Positions 19,219 through 29,694 of a DNA stretch of 64,000 nucleotides are shown in pieces (position 1 is the stretch's first letter; each line of letters opens with the position of its first letter). The stretch lies in assembly GCA_018806915.1 (NCBI GenBank), contig JAGKQI010000083.1:186001-250000 (forward strand), given 5' to 3'. The translations under genes and the position numbers were made by a program. The notes below the pieces were generated by a model. It was not told where the DNA came from, searched no databases, and saw only the letters and a list, made by a program, of their open reading frames with translations. This DNA comes from Phytophthora colocasiae (Eukaryota; Oomycota; Peronosporomycetes; Peronosporales; Peronosporaceae).

Positions 19219-21539
19219 CAGGGGTTCCGAAAAATACTCGGAAGTGGAAATATATTCCGTATTTTCGGTGAAATTATTTATTTCACGGTTCCTGGGACAA
19301 GAATAAATTATTTACGGAGATGTCACGACTAGAATGAATTATTTATTTTAATATTCAAAACCTTCCATCCATTATATTTAATGTACAACCACACCTACTC
19401 ATTTGAGTTCAAGTATATCATGCTAAAACGCCATTTACTTAAACCTGTAAAAGTTATTAAGCAATAGTGTCCAGTAGTTGCCTCAATGGTACCAGTTCAT
19501 CATAAAGGATCACTTTTCTTTTATCCAGCATCGCTGAAAACTTCTCCCAACCGCCAACCCAGCGTTTAACCAGCAGAAATGGTGCGCGAAACCACTCTTA
19601 TGCTTCCTCAGGGGAAACAGGGATCTTTACGCCGAAGCAAGTGGCTCAGTTCTTTTTACACGCATAGTTGACGACAATAACGACTCCTACGGGATACTTT
19701 GAGTGCAAGGCGTGCGGGAAATCCCGTAAACAAACTCAAGGAACTGGCTACACTAACCTAGTAGGTCATGTTCGCGTCGAACATCCGACGTACGAGCGTG
19801 AAATGGAGAGCGCTTCCGCTACTTCTACTGGGTCTTTCATCCCCTGGGTTCGACAGAAGGCGTCAAACCGGTTTGGGTGGATGGAGTGGGTGGTAAAAGC
19901 AAATCTCCCACTGGCCTTTGTTGAAAACCCGCTCTCGCGCCGGTAAGGACAAGAATTTAAATCGGTACCAGTACTTGAAGATTAATTTATGGATCTTGTA
20001 TTTTGTGTACAGATACACTAACTTGGCGCCAGTGTCAGTGGACACGTTGCGAAGCAACATGGAGGCAGTGACGCGGGAGGTGGAAACTATCATCGGTACT
20101 GAAATGCCAAATGATTTTGGCCTGATGCTGGACGGCTGGAGTAACGGCAGTGAGTTCTACCTTGCTGTGTTTGCGGTGTACGTGAGCGAAGGCACCGCGC
20201 GGTACCCTCTTGTGTCGATGGCACCAGTGGTGCGAGGACCTGGTGATGACCATGGAGCAGAGACGTTGATGGAAGCTCTCTCAATTTTCCTCCCGTTTTT
20301 CGGAAAACAGCTGTCGCAATGCCGGTTTCTAGTCGGCGACAACTGCTCAGTCAACAAGCGGTTGGCCAACCTCATGGATGTCCCGCTTGTTGGCTGTGCA
20401 AGTCACCGGCTGAACCTGGCAATGAAGGAGCTCCTGGCACCTTACGAGGACGATCTAGACATAATCCAGCGATTGATGAAAAAGCTAAGGACCCTAAAAG
20501 AGGGATCAAAGCTGAGGTAAGTTTTTGCCCTCTTTCCAATTGTATTTTGTGCTAATAATAATTAATTGCTCCTCTATATTAGATTATTGACTCCTTTACG
20601 GCCTGTGCTGCGCCAAGAAACACGGTGGGGTTCTACCCACGCCATGCTGCGCCGCTACTTCGAGCTACGTGGTTTTCTTTCCATGGACAACGAAGACATC
20701 GCTGAGTTTTGCCCTCGCCAGCAACGCACAAGCGCCTGAAGGTACTTCTGGATGAGCTATCGGACTGTGAATCGGTGTCCTTGGCGTTGCAGAAGGATGA
20801 CGTCGATCTTCTCGGGGCTCGAGATCTACTTGATGGTCTGATTGCTGTGAAGCCGATACTTAAGACGTATCTTGGTAAGTTTGCATTTTCTAAAGGAAGT
20901 TTGAATTTCACTAACCAACAATTATTTTTTGTAGGAACGTCGGCAAATATTATTCACTCGCCATCATTTGAGTCTGGATGCTGTAAGGTGCTAGCAGGTG
21001 AATCGGAAAGACTGTCCCGAGCCGAAAAGGCAGCTATGCAGCCGTTTGAGCGCGTGGAGGAGACTGGCTCAAGCGCTGAAGTGCAAATGTTGCAGTTGGA
21101 GAGTTTTGCAGAGCGCATTCTCAAAAAGCGCAAGGTGAAGGCTTCGGAAGTCAGCTATCCACTCGTCAGTGCAATCCCTCCCACGTCAAACAAAGTTGAA
21201 CGCTTGTTTAGCGTTGCCAGGGCTATGATCGGCCACGAGCGCCAGGCACTATCGCCTATAGCGGTTGAGATGCTGCTTTTCCTGAAAGTCAACGCCTCCT
21301 ACTGGGGTGTGGAAGTCGTTGACAGATGCATTTAGAAAACAGTACAGCAGCACATGAACTGACATCAAGGGACTGTGAGCAGTGCATGTTTCTCACGGTT
21401 CTTCGCGGTGATATCAATTATTTACTGCGACGTTTTGATAGTTCTCAATTATTGATTTCTTTGAGTTTCTTCCTGCAATGCGTTACGGGCTGGAGTCCAA
21501 TGGAGAAAATGAGTATCAGTACAATATTCGGAACCCCTG
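19219..21539 (+). mobile_element. hAT DNA transposon, right copy
   Basis: 2321 bp with terminal inverted repeats starting CAGGGGTTCCGAA at both ends, flanked by ACTTCAAG (19211-19218 and 21540-21547), the complement of the target duplication in the left arm. Same insertion event as the left copy, carried along by the duplication. Confidence 0.93.
19579..21335 (+). pseudogene. hAT transposase with BED zinc finger, right copy, frameshifted
   Basis: Exons 19579-19942, 20013-20516, 20583-20874 and 20935-21335 are separated by introns of 70, 66 and 60 nt. The domains are those of the left copy. Here the junction of exons 1 and 2 is in frame (NPLSRR then YTNLAPVSVD), so this copy shows the original reading there. 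It has its own damage: single-base losses near 19622 and 19655, an extra base near 19685, and one lost T near 20707 in exon 3. Neither copy can make the full enzyme, but each keeps what the other lost. Confidence 0.85.
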
Positions 21540-21547
21540 ACTTCAAG

Positions 21548-23077
21548 TCACGTCGGAAGTGCTTGTACGGATGGACCATCGTCCAAAGTGGCTACCTCCG
21601 CGCATGTCTAGCGCCGGAGAAACAAGTCGGTTGCCTGGTCATTTGATGGCCGTCCGGGTTCATCATGCGCCGCGCCAATATGGTTGCTGCCATCACAGCT
21701 TTACGCCGGCGAGGAGGCAGCATCCATTGCACAGCAGGTCGAGGTGCGTGCGCTCGGTATCAAATCGCGGCGCTCGCAATGTGCGGCGCTCAGAACTCCC
21801 CGCGCGGCACATGGGCGATCCGGCTGCGGACACTTGCGTCCACGCGCACATGGCGGCCTCGTTACTCGCTGCCAGCGAGCTCGACGCCTGTTTCGACGGC
21901 ACGTTACGCCGCGCGCCTGACCAAGGTTGACCAAGGTTGACACGCTACGGTATCCGGATTCGAGTTGCCGTGTACTGTGGCTCTCCACATAGAGCAAGGT
22001 GATCGTGTCCAGCAGCTACATGTACACGGAGTTCACGGGCCATACGGTTCAGGTGAATCGCCAGCTCGCTGCATGCCAGCCTAGGAAGCCGAAGCGGAGA
22101 CTGCCCGTGAGCGTCAAGTTGACGCCGTCGCGCTGCACAGCCACGCTTCAGCATCCTGGCTACTTGTCAGCACATCGCTGTCTACCGCCGGACATTGACG
22201 CCGAAGAGTCCCACGTTCGTGATCGGTGTGAGCCGAAGCGTGCCACTATCGACGCTCCCACTCCGAGCCGCAGCGATGACGAAGCTGCACCGAGCAGCGG
22301 ACTGGGCGTCACGGCCACTAGCCCGCCGCTCCGTCGTGCCAGCCGCGGCTCCGAACGTCCGCCATGCGCGTGGACTCGGCATCCACCACCACCGCGTGCA
22401 AAGATTCGATGAGACCATGGGCGTTATCACACGAGACAAAATTCGGTGTGAACGGCAGAACGCGGCGCATGCAAAGCTGGTCTCTGCTATGTCGCTTCAT
22501 GCCACATGGCTACATCGTATCCGCCTGTTTGACAAGCAAACCTGCTCTTGAAGCTGCCGTGCAGCGGATGTCTTGAAGTGATGCGAAGCTGCTGCTTTTC
22601 GGGTCGTCCATTCTTGGACGACTAGCAATTTACAGCCACGATCTACGCGCGTGCGTGCGTGCGTACGGTGCCTTGCTTCGTCGACTGCACCTGGACACAG
22701 AAGTTTACCACTTCGGTGAGCTCCAGCTTGTAGAGGATTGAAACGCGCCACACTGCAATTGCACAGGACAGTTGTGGTTCCATGTGCGAAGGTGTTGGAT
22801 GATCAATCAAGCAACACGTCGAAGTGAACGGCCGTGTTTGCTCCTAATGGTGACCGTCACGTCCGTTCTACTAAGTAGAACCATTACGTCCTTCAACAAC
22901 TTGCCATGTACTAGTAGGTGCAACGACACTAACGCTTGATATCAAGTTGATAAAAGTTTTGCTGACAGCTTCATGCTATTTTGAACGGACCGACGTCTCA
23001 GCCGGTTAATGCGAGCTTTTGCCTCGATGCGGTCGTGACACAAACTTTGCCTCACACGACGCGTTCGCCTTCCGTTT
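21548..23077. other. Non-coding stretch of the right arm
   Basis: Mirror of 4263-5794. Open frames here disagree with those in the left arm because of indels, which argues against coding. No RNA gene or other feature recognised. Confidence 0.5.
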
Positions 23078-23196
23078 CCATCCGCCCGATAGTGACAGGC
23101 AGAGCACAAGCAACCAGTTTGATGTAGGACAATTGTCTTCCAGTCTGGTAGTGGCGATGTGGCTCACCATCAGCTATGATGTGCGTTCACTTCAAC
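23078..23196. pseudogene. Scrambled fragment of the membrane-protein first exon
   Basis: Just beyond the right arm, bases 23078-23143 match 3892-3957 in the same orientation, then bases about 23144-23196 match the complement of 3838-3898 with an internal deletion, up to the splice site of the gene at 3128-4188. So the duplication once included the first exon of that gene, and a later deletion and local inversion rearranged it. Confidence 0.75.
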
Positions 23197-23374
23197 TTGC
23201 ATCATACACTTGCTCTTTACGTTAAGTTAATCGCATCTGTAAACATTTTACAACGTTGTCATAGGTTACAGTAGTCGTGCAGAGAATTAGGCAAACGCGA
23301 GTCGTAGTTAATAGTAGAGGGATGGTCACGTCAAAATGAAGCTACCCACTTCTACTCTTCGACATTGTAACTAA

Positions 23375-24463
23375 TCATCCGACAAGATGGCGTAGATCAT
23401 GCCAGCAATTTTCCTCACTGATTGAGGCGCAGGAACCGGACGCCCCCCCCTTTATCTCCCACGCCAGCATCACCGTTGCTGAGCGCTCGATTTTGTCATC
23501 CAAGCTTCTTGAGAAGACCCAACGTGTTAAGTCCGTGACGATGCTGTACACTACCGACATTCCTTCCACATCCGCAAGTGCTTCGCTTCCCACGTAGGCT
23601 TGTGCGATACCCTGCTTAATGTCACCATTCTTCACCTCCTTAACACACACGCATTTGTCACCGCGCTTCAGCACGAATGTAAAGATCCCGTTTCCCTTCA
23701 CACGTTCTCCAACAACCGCTTTATCGACCAAGATTTCGGCATCATCGAACAGCGCACAGACAGTTGCCAGCACAGGCATGATGAAGTACAGTTGTCTTGA
23801 ATCGTTAGCAAGATCGATCTTTCGGATAACCTTGGCCGAGAGAGGAAAGTAAAGATCCACCGCAGCAAACTTGTCGTCAGGAATAGGCTTTGATAATGGT
23901 TCATATGGAGTTGCTTCCAAGATGCTGCTAATCTCTGGGAACGAGACGCACGAGAAACCTGTGGAGTCGTGAGTCTTCACTTTCTTGTTCTTGGCGAGAA
24001 CCTCGTTCAGCTTATCCCATCGTCTTTTACGTGGATGCGAAGCTTCCACTGTGTCATTTAATATAAACTCCCAGCCCAGGAACACCAACACGTGAACCAC
24101 GCCCTCTCCAAAAAGTGAGACGTCAGACCCTAACAGTCTAGGGTCGTTCAATTTCATCAGCGCGCGCATCTTCTTCATTTCCGAAATGTCAACTGGCTTC
24201 TGCAGCATTTTCTTAAGATTTTCATCATCTCGCAGCCATCCATCGCGATTCTTCGCTAGGAAGAGCTGTATGCAACCTGTGGGAGTCTTGATATCTTTAT
24301 GTGACGCCTTGATCACTTCTTTCAAGTCATGAACCGATTTATCCGCGTCGATGTCCACCGTGAAGGGATCAGTTCGAATGCCAACAATCGCGCATACGAA
24401 GCTGCATCTTCCCCAATTTCTGGAATGAGAATGAATTCGCAAGACTATGGAGGGGCCCATCAA
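23375..24463 (-). pseudogene. Crinkler (CRN) effector gene, frameshifted at both ends
   Basis: The open frame has 362 codons. An N-terminal ubiquitin-like Crinkler header (FVCAIVGIRTDPFTVDID, then IQLFLAKNRDG) carries the LFLAK motif that defines the family. The rest (KRGDKCVCVKEVKNGD, QGIAQAYVGSEALAD, RWVFSRSLDDKIER) resembles Crinkler C-terminal domains of the restriction-endonuclease-like kind, with an E-x-K core; nuclease function is inference. Crinklers act in host plant cells, often in the nucleus. Comparison with the copy at 43.9-45.1 kb shows two lesions: the family start codon (24405-24407) is 2 bases out of frame with the header, and an 8-C run at 23443-23450 shifts the last 20 or so codons. 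The C-terminal family ending is still legible in the next frame. Confidence 0.78.
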
Positions 24464-24566
24464 TCAAGCAACAAGACTAACTCAAGGCAAAATGCAACGA
24501 GTAAATTTGAATGCGAAACTATGCACTGTCGTCGTGGGAAGAAATGAACGCGACAGGTTTTCTCAC

Positions 24567-26765
24567 TTAAGCCGCTTGCTTGATGGCGGTGGCCAGCTGC
24601 ACGAACACGCTCTGGTGGTGTTCCCATTGCTGCTTGACGCTGTGCACGTGCTCGACGTTGGCTCCTTCGGTCTCGGACAGTTGCTGAATGGCAGATCCAC
24701 CACGCTGCAACAGAGCCTGCAAAGACTCAGCGCGTGCGCGGTTGTGCAGCACAATAGAGAGAGACTGCACGTCGTGGCCGTTCAACGCACGCTGCAGGCA
24801 CTCGGTCAACAGCTCCGCAGGAGGAGCAGGAGGAACATACAACAGCATGAGTACCAGCGTCTGGCACAGACGGTCGTCACCAGCATCGTTGACATCCAGT
24901 TGACGTCCGCCATCAGCGCGTCCAGACAAAAGGTGGTCAACAAGGTGAGGCAGCAGCACGAATCGGGCCGACGGGTGCAACAGAGGCAACGCGCGACTCA
25001 CCAGCATCTTGCCCTTGGTAGCCGTCAGCATTCTCTGTAGCTGCTGCACATCACAGCTCATAACGCTACGTGACGCCGCATCCGTGTTCTCATTGTCAGA
25101 CGGTTGAGTCACATTGACGCCCAGAAGAGCGGCGAGCTCCAGAAGCAGGGACGTAGTACGCGAACGTAGCTCAACCAAAGCCGGATCCATCTCGTCCTCG
25201 TTCATCGAGTGGAATTGCTGTACGTTAATGCCACGAGCGTCCAATAGGTGACGCGCGTCTTGCAGCGACAGCAAGCACTGCATACCCCGATCCAACTGGA
25301 GGCGCAACTTCCACGTGGTGTTGGCAAAGACCGACTTACGGCTCGCATCCTCGTCCATGCGCAAGACCTTCGCAGCCTGAGCTTCCGCTGCAACCGCCTG
25401 CGCACCCGGACTGGATCCACGAACATGCTTGGAGCTGGCAGCTTCACTACTAGACTCGGCCGTAGGGGAAACATCTTCGCCCTCACCGCCACTGGAAGGC
25501 GTACGCTCAGGATCCTCAGCATTTGTAGGCGATGAAGCAGGCGGTGACGTCGTTTCATCCGTTCCTGCCAAGTTCAACAACTGCTTCGGGCGGTACAGAC
25601 TGCTCTTAGCGTTACGCCCGAGAACATGGTATTCCGATTCCCAGTTGCGCGACTTGACTTCACGCTGGACATCGCGCGGGTCGACGGACTTAACGTGCTG
25701 CAGCTTCCATGACGGAAGCGGGACGGACGGACGGCCAGGAACGCCAGCACGTGCGCGTTTCTGCATGTAGTTATGGAAGTAGTAGTCATCACTGAATGGG
25801 TCACTGGAGCGCAGCCACTTCATCTGTTGCTGCATCACAAAGTTCACGTCACGAGGAGTCATCATCTTGAAGGCAGGCGGGTGCATGTGCGGAGGCGGGT
25901 GGGGCATTCCGTTACGTCCAAACGCGCCAGGGGGTCCAGAGAACGGCGGTCGCATCGGAGGCGGGCCACGGCCTAAGAACTGGGGTGGGGGCGGCGGACC
26001 ACCGGGATACATTCCTTGCGGGGGAGGCATCGGATGACCCTGTGGAGGACCTTGCATGTACATATGGTGAGGAGGCTGGCCTTGCATGTGGGGAGGAGGC
26101 ACAAACTGCATCTGCTGCTGATCATTGGGCGGTGCCATGGGAGGAGCTCCCCAGGCGTTGGGCGGCGCGGCGTTCTGTGCCGGCGGCATCGGCGGCGCCG
26201 GCACGGGTGGTGCTTGTGGAAGCGGAGGTGGGACTTGTTTCGCCTGCACCCCAGCATCATCATCATCAAGCCCCAAGCCGCTAAGACCAGGCACTTGACT
26301 CTCATCCAGTTCAGAATCCTGCTCCAAGCTCAAACCGGGCGGCGGCGCGCGTCCAGTAGCGGCCGGTCCGGTCTTCTCAGTAGAGCTGTGGAACTTCTCT
26401 TCAAGTCTGGAAAACTCCTGTTGCCCTCTGGCCCACTTGAGGTCTTCTGAAGGTGCCGCCAGTCCAGGTGGAGCACTAAGACCAGGAGGTGCACGGCCAG
26501 AAGACCCAGCACCGGGTTGATCACCTCCTGCGGCGCCTCCAGACTGGAAATTTCCCATGAAGACAGCCGAAAAGGCGTCATTAAAGAAGAGTGACGAGCC
26601 ACCAGCATCGTTGGCCTGGGCGCCGCTCTCTACAGGCCCGAGCAAGTCGTGCGCGCGCAGATCAGCCAGTAAAGACTCGTATTTAGTGTCGTCCACGTTG
26701 CCGTTGGTAAAGAAGGCTGGCAGTCCGTCAAGAGACGAACCGAATGGCGATTCTTCGGAGGCCAT
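24567..26765 (-). CDS. PAT1: PAT1-like mRNA decapping activator
   Basis: 732 residues, single exon. Acidic, Phe-containing N-terminus; Pro/Gly/Met-rich middle (residues about 75-300: GPPPPPQFLGRGPPPMRPP and similar); then the family signature MTPRDVNFVMQQQMKWLRSS-DPFSDDYYFHNYMQKRA at about 300-340, which matches the conserved stretch of PAT1/PatL1 ending in DDYYxxNY. The C-terminal 250 residues are helical (LLSLQDARHLLD, ALPLLHPSARFVLLPHLVDHLL), as expected for the PAT1 C-terminal domain that binds LSM1-7 and DCP2. In other eukaryotes PAT1 links deadenylated mRNA to decapping in P-bodies. Confidence 0.9.
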   Translation of the reverse strand: MASEESPFGSSLDGLPAFFTNGNVDDTKYESLLADLRAHDLLGPVESGAQANDAGGSSLFFNDAFSAVFMGNFQSGGAAGGDQPGAGSSGRAPPGLSAPPGLAAPSEDLKWARGQQEFSRLEEKFHSSTEKTGPAATGRAPPPGLSLEQDSELDESQVPGLSGLGLDDDDAGVQAKQVPPPLPQAPPVPAPPMPPAQNAAPPNAWGAPPMAPPNDQQQMQFVPPPHMQGQPPHHMYMQGPPQGHPMPPPQGMYPGGPPPPPQFLGRGPPPMRPPFSGPPGAFGRNGMPHPPPHMHPPAFKMMTPRDVNFVMQQQMKWLRSSDPFSDDYYFHNYMQKRARAGVPGRPSVPLPSWKLQHVKSVDPRDVQREVKSRNWESEYHVLGRNAKSSLYRPKQLLNLAGTDETTSPPASSPTNAEDPERTPSSGGEGEDVSPTAESSSEAASSKHVRGSSPGAQAVAAEAQAAKVLRMDEDASRKSVFANTTWKLRLQLDRGMQCLLSLQDARHLLDARGINVQQFHSMNEDEMDPALVELRSRTTSLLLELAALLGVNVTQPSDNENTDAASRSVMSCDVQQLQRMLTATKGKMLVSRALPLLHPSARFVLLPHLVDHLLSGRADGGRQLDVNDAGDDRLCQTLVLMLLYVPPAPPAELLTECLQRALNGHDVQSLSIVLHNRARAESLQALLQRGGSAIQQLSETEGANVEHVHSVKQQWEHHQSVFVQLATAIKQAA

Positions 26766-27073
26766 TGTGGGCGTTTGAAGCGTTTAAAGCTGCGTTAAAC
26801 TATGTAGGAAAAACTGCAGAATGGAATGGCAGTGGATACAACGCGTTAGTGATCGATGTAGAGGGAATTAAACAATACAAATTGCATGTATGGATACACA
26901 AGATAACGGCGGAGAAGATCATGATATCTCCCCGTTGAGAACGTTGCTGTAGAGAGCAGAAGGCACGTACATACCTGAGCGAACGATGACTACGTGGATG
27001 TTATGGCCCTCCACTTGGCGAATGAGGCTCCATAGAATGGGGTGTCATACATGATTTGGGTAAGTCACACCAT

Positions 27074-28784
27074 CTATTCGTTTAATTTCGATGTAGCCAT
27101 CTTGACCTTCTTGGCAGCACGTTTAGCCTTAAAGCGCTTGAGTTCCCTGATGATTCCCAGTAGGAATGGCAGCATTAACGGAGCAAGTAGTGGAGCGTAG
27201 ACTCCTAACATTTGCTCTTGCGGGAAGTATAGCTGGCGGATCATAGTGTGGTCGTAGTACGCGGCATTTGTAAGGTGTGAAGCTTGACGAGCCATTGCCA
27301 GAAGACTGCGCAGATCAGACGCGTCAACACACTGCTGGACGTTGGTATCACATAGAATAGCTTCCAGTCTTGTAACGGCAGTCTCCACTCGCATCTGCAC
27401 ACGTTCCAGTACACTTAGCTCCGGTAGTGCTTCCACTAACTCCACGGTTGACTGCAACGTCTCGATAGCTGTCTGCATAAGCTCAGTGAAGCGATCACGC
27501 ATGATAATATCCAGTTCCCAATCTGCAATCCCATCACTGGTTGAAGGTAAGAACCTCAAGTTGTCTTCCTTTCGCTGACGTTTAGTGAAAGACGGAACAC
27601 CGAGCAACGTACGGAATTCCGACACGAAAAGACCCATAACTCGCTGCAACTCACGTGCTTTGGATAGTGCTGTCAATGCTGCGGCTTCCTCTTCAGAAGC
27701 ATTGACGGAAGGGTGACTGTAAAGCGCGTGTGGGTTCAAGATAGCAGCGATGCCCCATCCTGGAAGCTCGAAAACTGTAGCCAAGCCAGCTTTGCTGTGA
27801 TCATCCGATGGTCGAATGTACAATGGAGCGTGTGCAGTATCAGGTAGCGCAGCCATAAAGTGCAACACTTGTTCTCCGTCATCCAGTACCGAGGCATCCA
27901 AAAAGTCATTGGCACTTTTAAACTATAGTAGTAACAACAATCATTCATCTGATAAATGCCAGAACCTCATCAAACACAAAACCACTTACATGCTTGAGAT
28001 CATCAGCATTAATGTAGAACTCCTTCCCGTCGTCTCGTTGCTCCACCTCCTTCGCCAGTCGTGCGTACTGCACCACCTGCGTCTCCACTGTAAAGTTGGC
28101 CAGCACTCCAACCTTCTGCACGAATCTGCCCAGATACTGATCCACTAAGACCCGTAGATCCTCTCTCCACAGCGTCAACGGGTTCTCCTTCAAGAGAGAA
28201 AACTGCAATCGGTATTGCAACGCTCTTCTTGCCATCTTCGTCTCCGTACTCTGCTTCTGGCCGGCTAACTGAGGATACACATGATTTTGCATCAAATTTT
28301 CAATAGCAGAATGCAATGCGTCGCCCTCAGTGACTTGACAGAGTGGAGACCACGCATGACGATATTTTCCAATTGTCAGAACAGGAGTAGAAGCTGCAGC
28401 ATCGTCACAAAGTAAGAAAACGCTGAAGTATTTGTGCTTCGTCGTCACCAACGTCTCCAGAGCGTTATCAGTCGCCTGCAAACCTGATTCCACTGCAATT
28501 TCCAGGTTATTCTTCTGTCCTGTTGTTAATTGCAATTTTTGCGTCGTATACGCAACGTTAGGAGCGCTGGAAGACAAACTCGATGACGTTTTCGAGCCAA
28601 AACTGTAGATATCGACGTGGAAGCGCTCCGATCTGCCGAAACGCGACGCCGACCAGGACAGCTGCTGGATACGAGACACAGGGAGATCCACACGCTCCAC
28701 CTGCGTTAAATGCCAGGCCACAGGCGCCGCCAGCAACGCGAACAGCACGAAGGCGCCGACGATCTGCAACCGCGTGCCTGCCAT
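27074..28784 (-). CDS. PIGS: GPI transamidase subunit PIG-S
   Basis: Two exons, 28784-27990 and 27922-27074, with a 67-nt intron at 27923-27989 (GTAAGT...TAG) that falls between codons. The product has 547 residues, close to the roughly 555 usual for PIG-S/Gpi17. A membrane anchor at residues about 8-27 (IVGAFVLFALLAAPVAWHL), a large lumenal domain (YTTQKLQL, FSVFLLCDD, INADDLKH) and a second anchor near the C-terminus (YAPLLAPLMLPFLLGIIREL) followed by a Lys-rich cytosolic tail are all as in the family. PIG-S is part of the ER complex that attaches GPI anchors to proteins. Confidence 0.85.
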
Positions 28785-29139
28785 GCTGAAGTGAGATAAT
28801 GTTTACGTGCACCACATCACAATTAATTAATTTAATTCTCGCATTTTAATTTCTCTAGATTGAAACGAGCATTTCCACCGGTAGGTTTAGCTTAGGTCGC
28901 ATAGAAGACTTAAGCTACCTGTAGGTGGAATATAATAATACTCAAACCCTTTTGGTTTTAAATCGATTCGTAATTATAAATGAAGAAAAAAAGCAACGAT
29001 CCAGGTCTTAAAACTACCCGGTGGGAGCTACACAGGCCTATCCTAAAACAAGAGGTTTTAACGGAGTGAATGAGACCGAAAAAGAAGTCCTACCGGTGGA
29101 GATGCTCTAAGTATTAGTTGGAGTCTCCGACTGATCTCC
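28785..29139. other. AT-rich intergenic region
   Basis: Contains the PIG-S promoter and the 3' flank of the YPP-repeat gene. No gene seen. Confidence 0.5.
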
Positions 29140-29505
29140 TTATTTAAACTTGAAGCCCTTGTGCTTGTGCTTATAGCGCTTAAACTTGCCCTTCTTGTTG
29201 TAGTAGCCACCACCGTAAGCCACGCCCGGATACGCAACGTATTGAGGTTGCGGTGCTACATAAGTTGGAGCAAGTGTCGCCTGGACGAAGAGCTGACGAC
29301 CTTGAGCTGCATAATAAGCTTGAGCTTGTTGCGGAGGCGGCGCAGCATAGGCACCAGGTGGAGGAGGATATTGTCCTGGAGGTGGATACCCTGGCTGCGG
29401 AGGATAACCTGGTTGTGGAGGGTAACCCTGCGGAGGATAACCTTGAGGAGGGTAGCCTGGCTGCGGGGGATAACCGCCTGGAGGAGGATAATTGCCGCCG
29501 TACAT
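29140..29505 (-). CDS. YPP-repeat protein with Lys-rich tail
   Basis: 121 residues. The first half is a degenerate run of PGYPPQ/QGYPPQ units (about nine), the second half is Ala/Tyr/Val-rich, and the end is basic (KKGKFKRYKHKHKG). No signal peptide or membrane segment. Such YPP-rich tails are known in annexins, rhodopsins and calcium-binding proteins, where they are flexible and may bind membranes or self-associate, but here there is no attached domain. Function unknown. It is divergently arranged with PEN-2, with 189 bp between the starts. Confidence 0.6.
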   Translation of the reverse strand: MYGGNYPPPGGYPPQPGYPPQGYPPQGYPPQPGYPPQPGYPPPGQYPPPPGAYAAPPPQQAQAYYAAQGRQLFVQATLAPTYVAPQPQYVAYPGVAYGGGYYNKKGKFKRYKHKHKGFKFK

Positions 29506-29694
29506 GCTCGTCCAAGGAAGCTGGTGGTTAGTCGAGTGGATTTACGATGTGGCTTCAACTCTGTTGTCTTTTTGTAGCAAAAGCTATTTTTAACCAATCA
29601 GGAAGAAATCGGTTGCATTAGATTTATACTTACGTAACCGTCTGAAGTAACGCCAGTTCTCTTTTATTTTACCAAAAGTCAGACAAAAAATAAT

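Larger units (their letters stand above)
17924..23077 (-). repeat. Right arm of the large inverted duplication
   Basis: Reverse complement of 4263-9448, same order of landmarks. It is about 30 bp shorter because of small deletions, for example near 18050 (loss of about 25 bases) and near 22400. Its inner end is at about 17924, where the match stops within a frame that reads DDTNL on both sides. Confidence 0.93.

Noticed and set aside
24447..25040. 197-codon plus-strand frame opposite PAT1
   Set aside because: Lies antisense to the well-supported PAT1 coding region and is compositionally its mirror.
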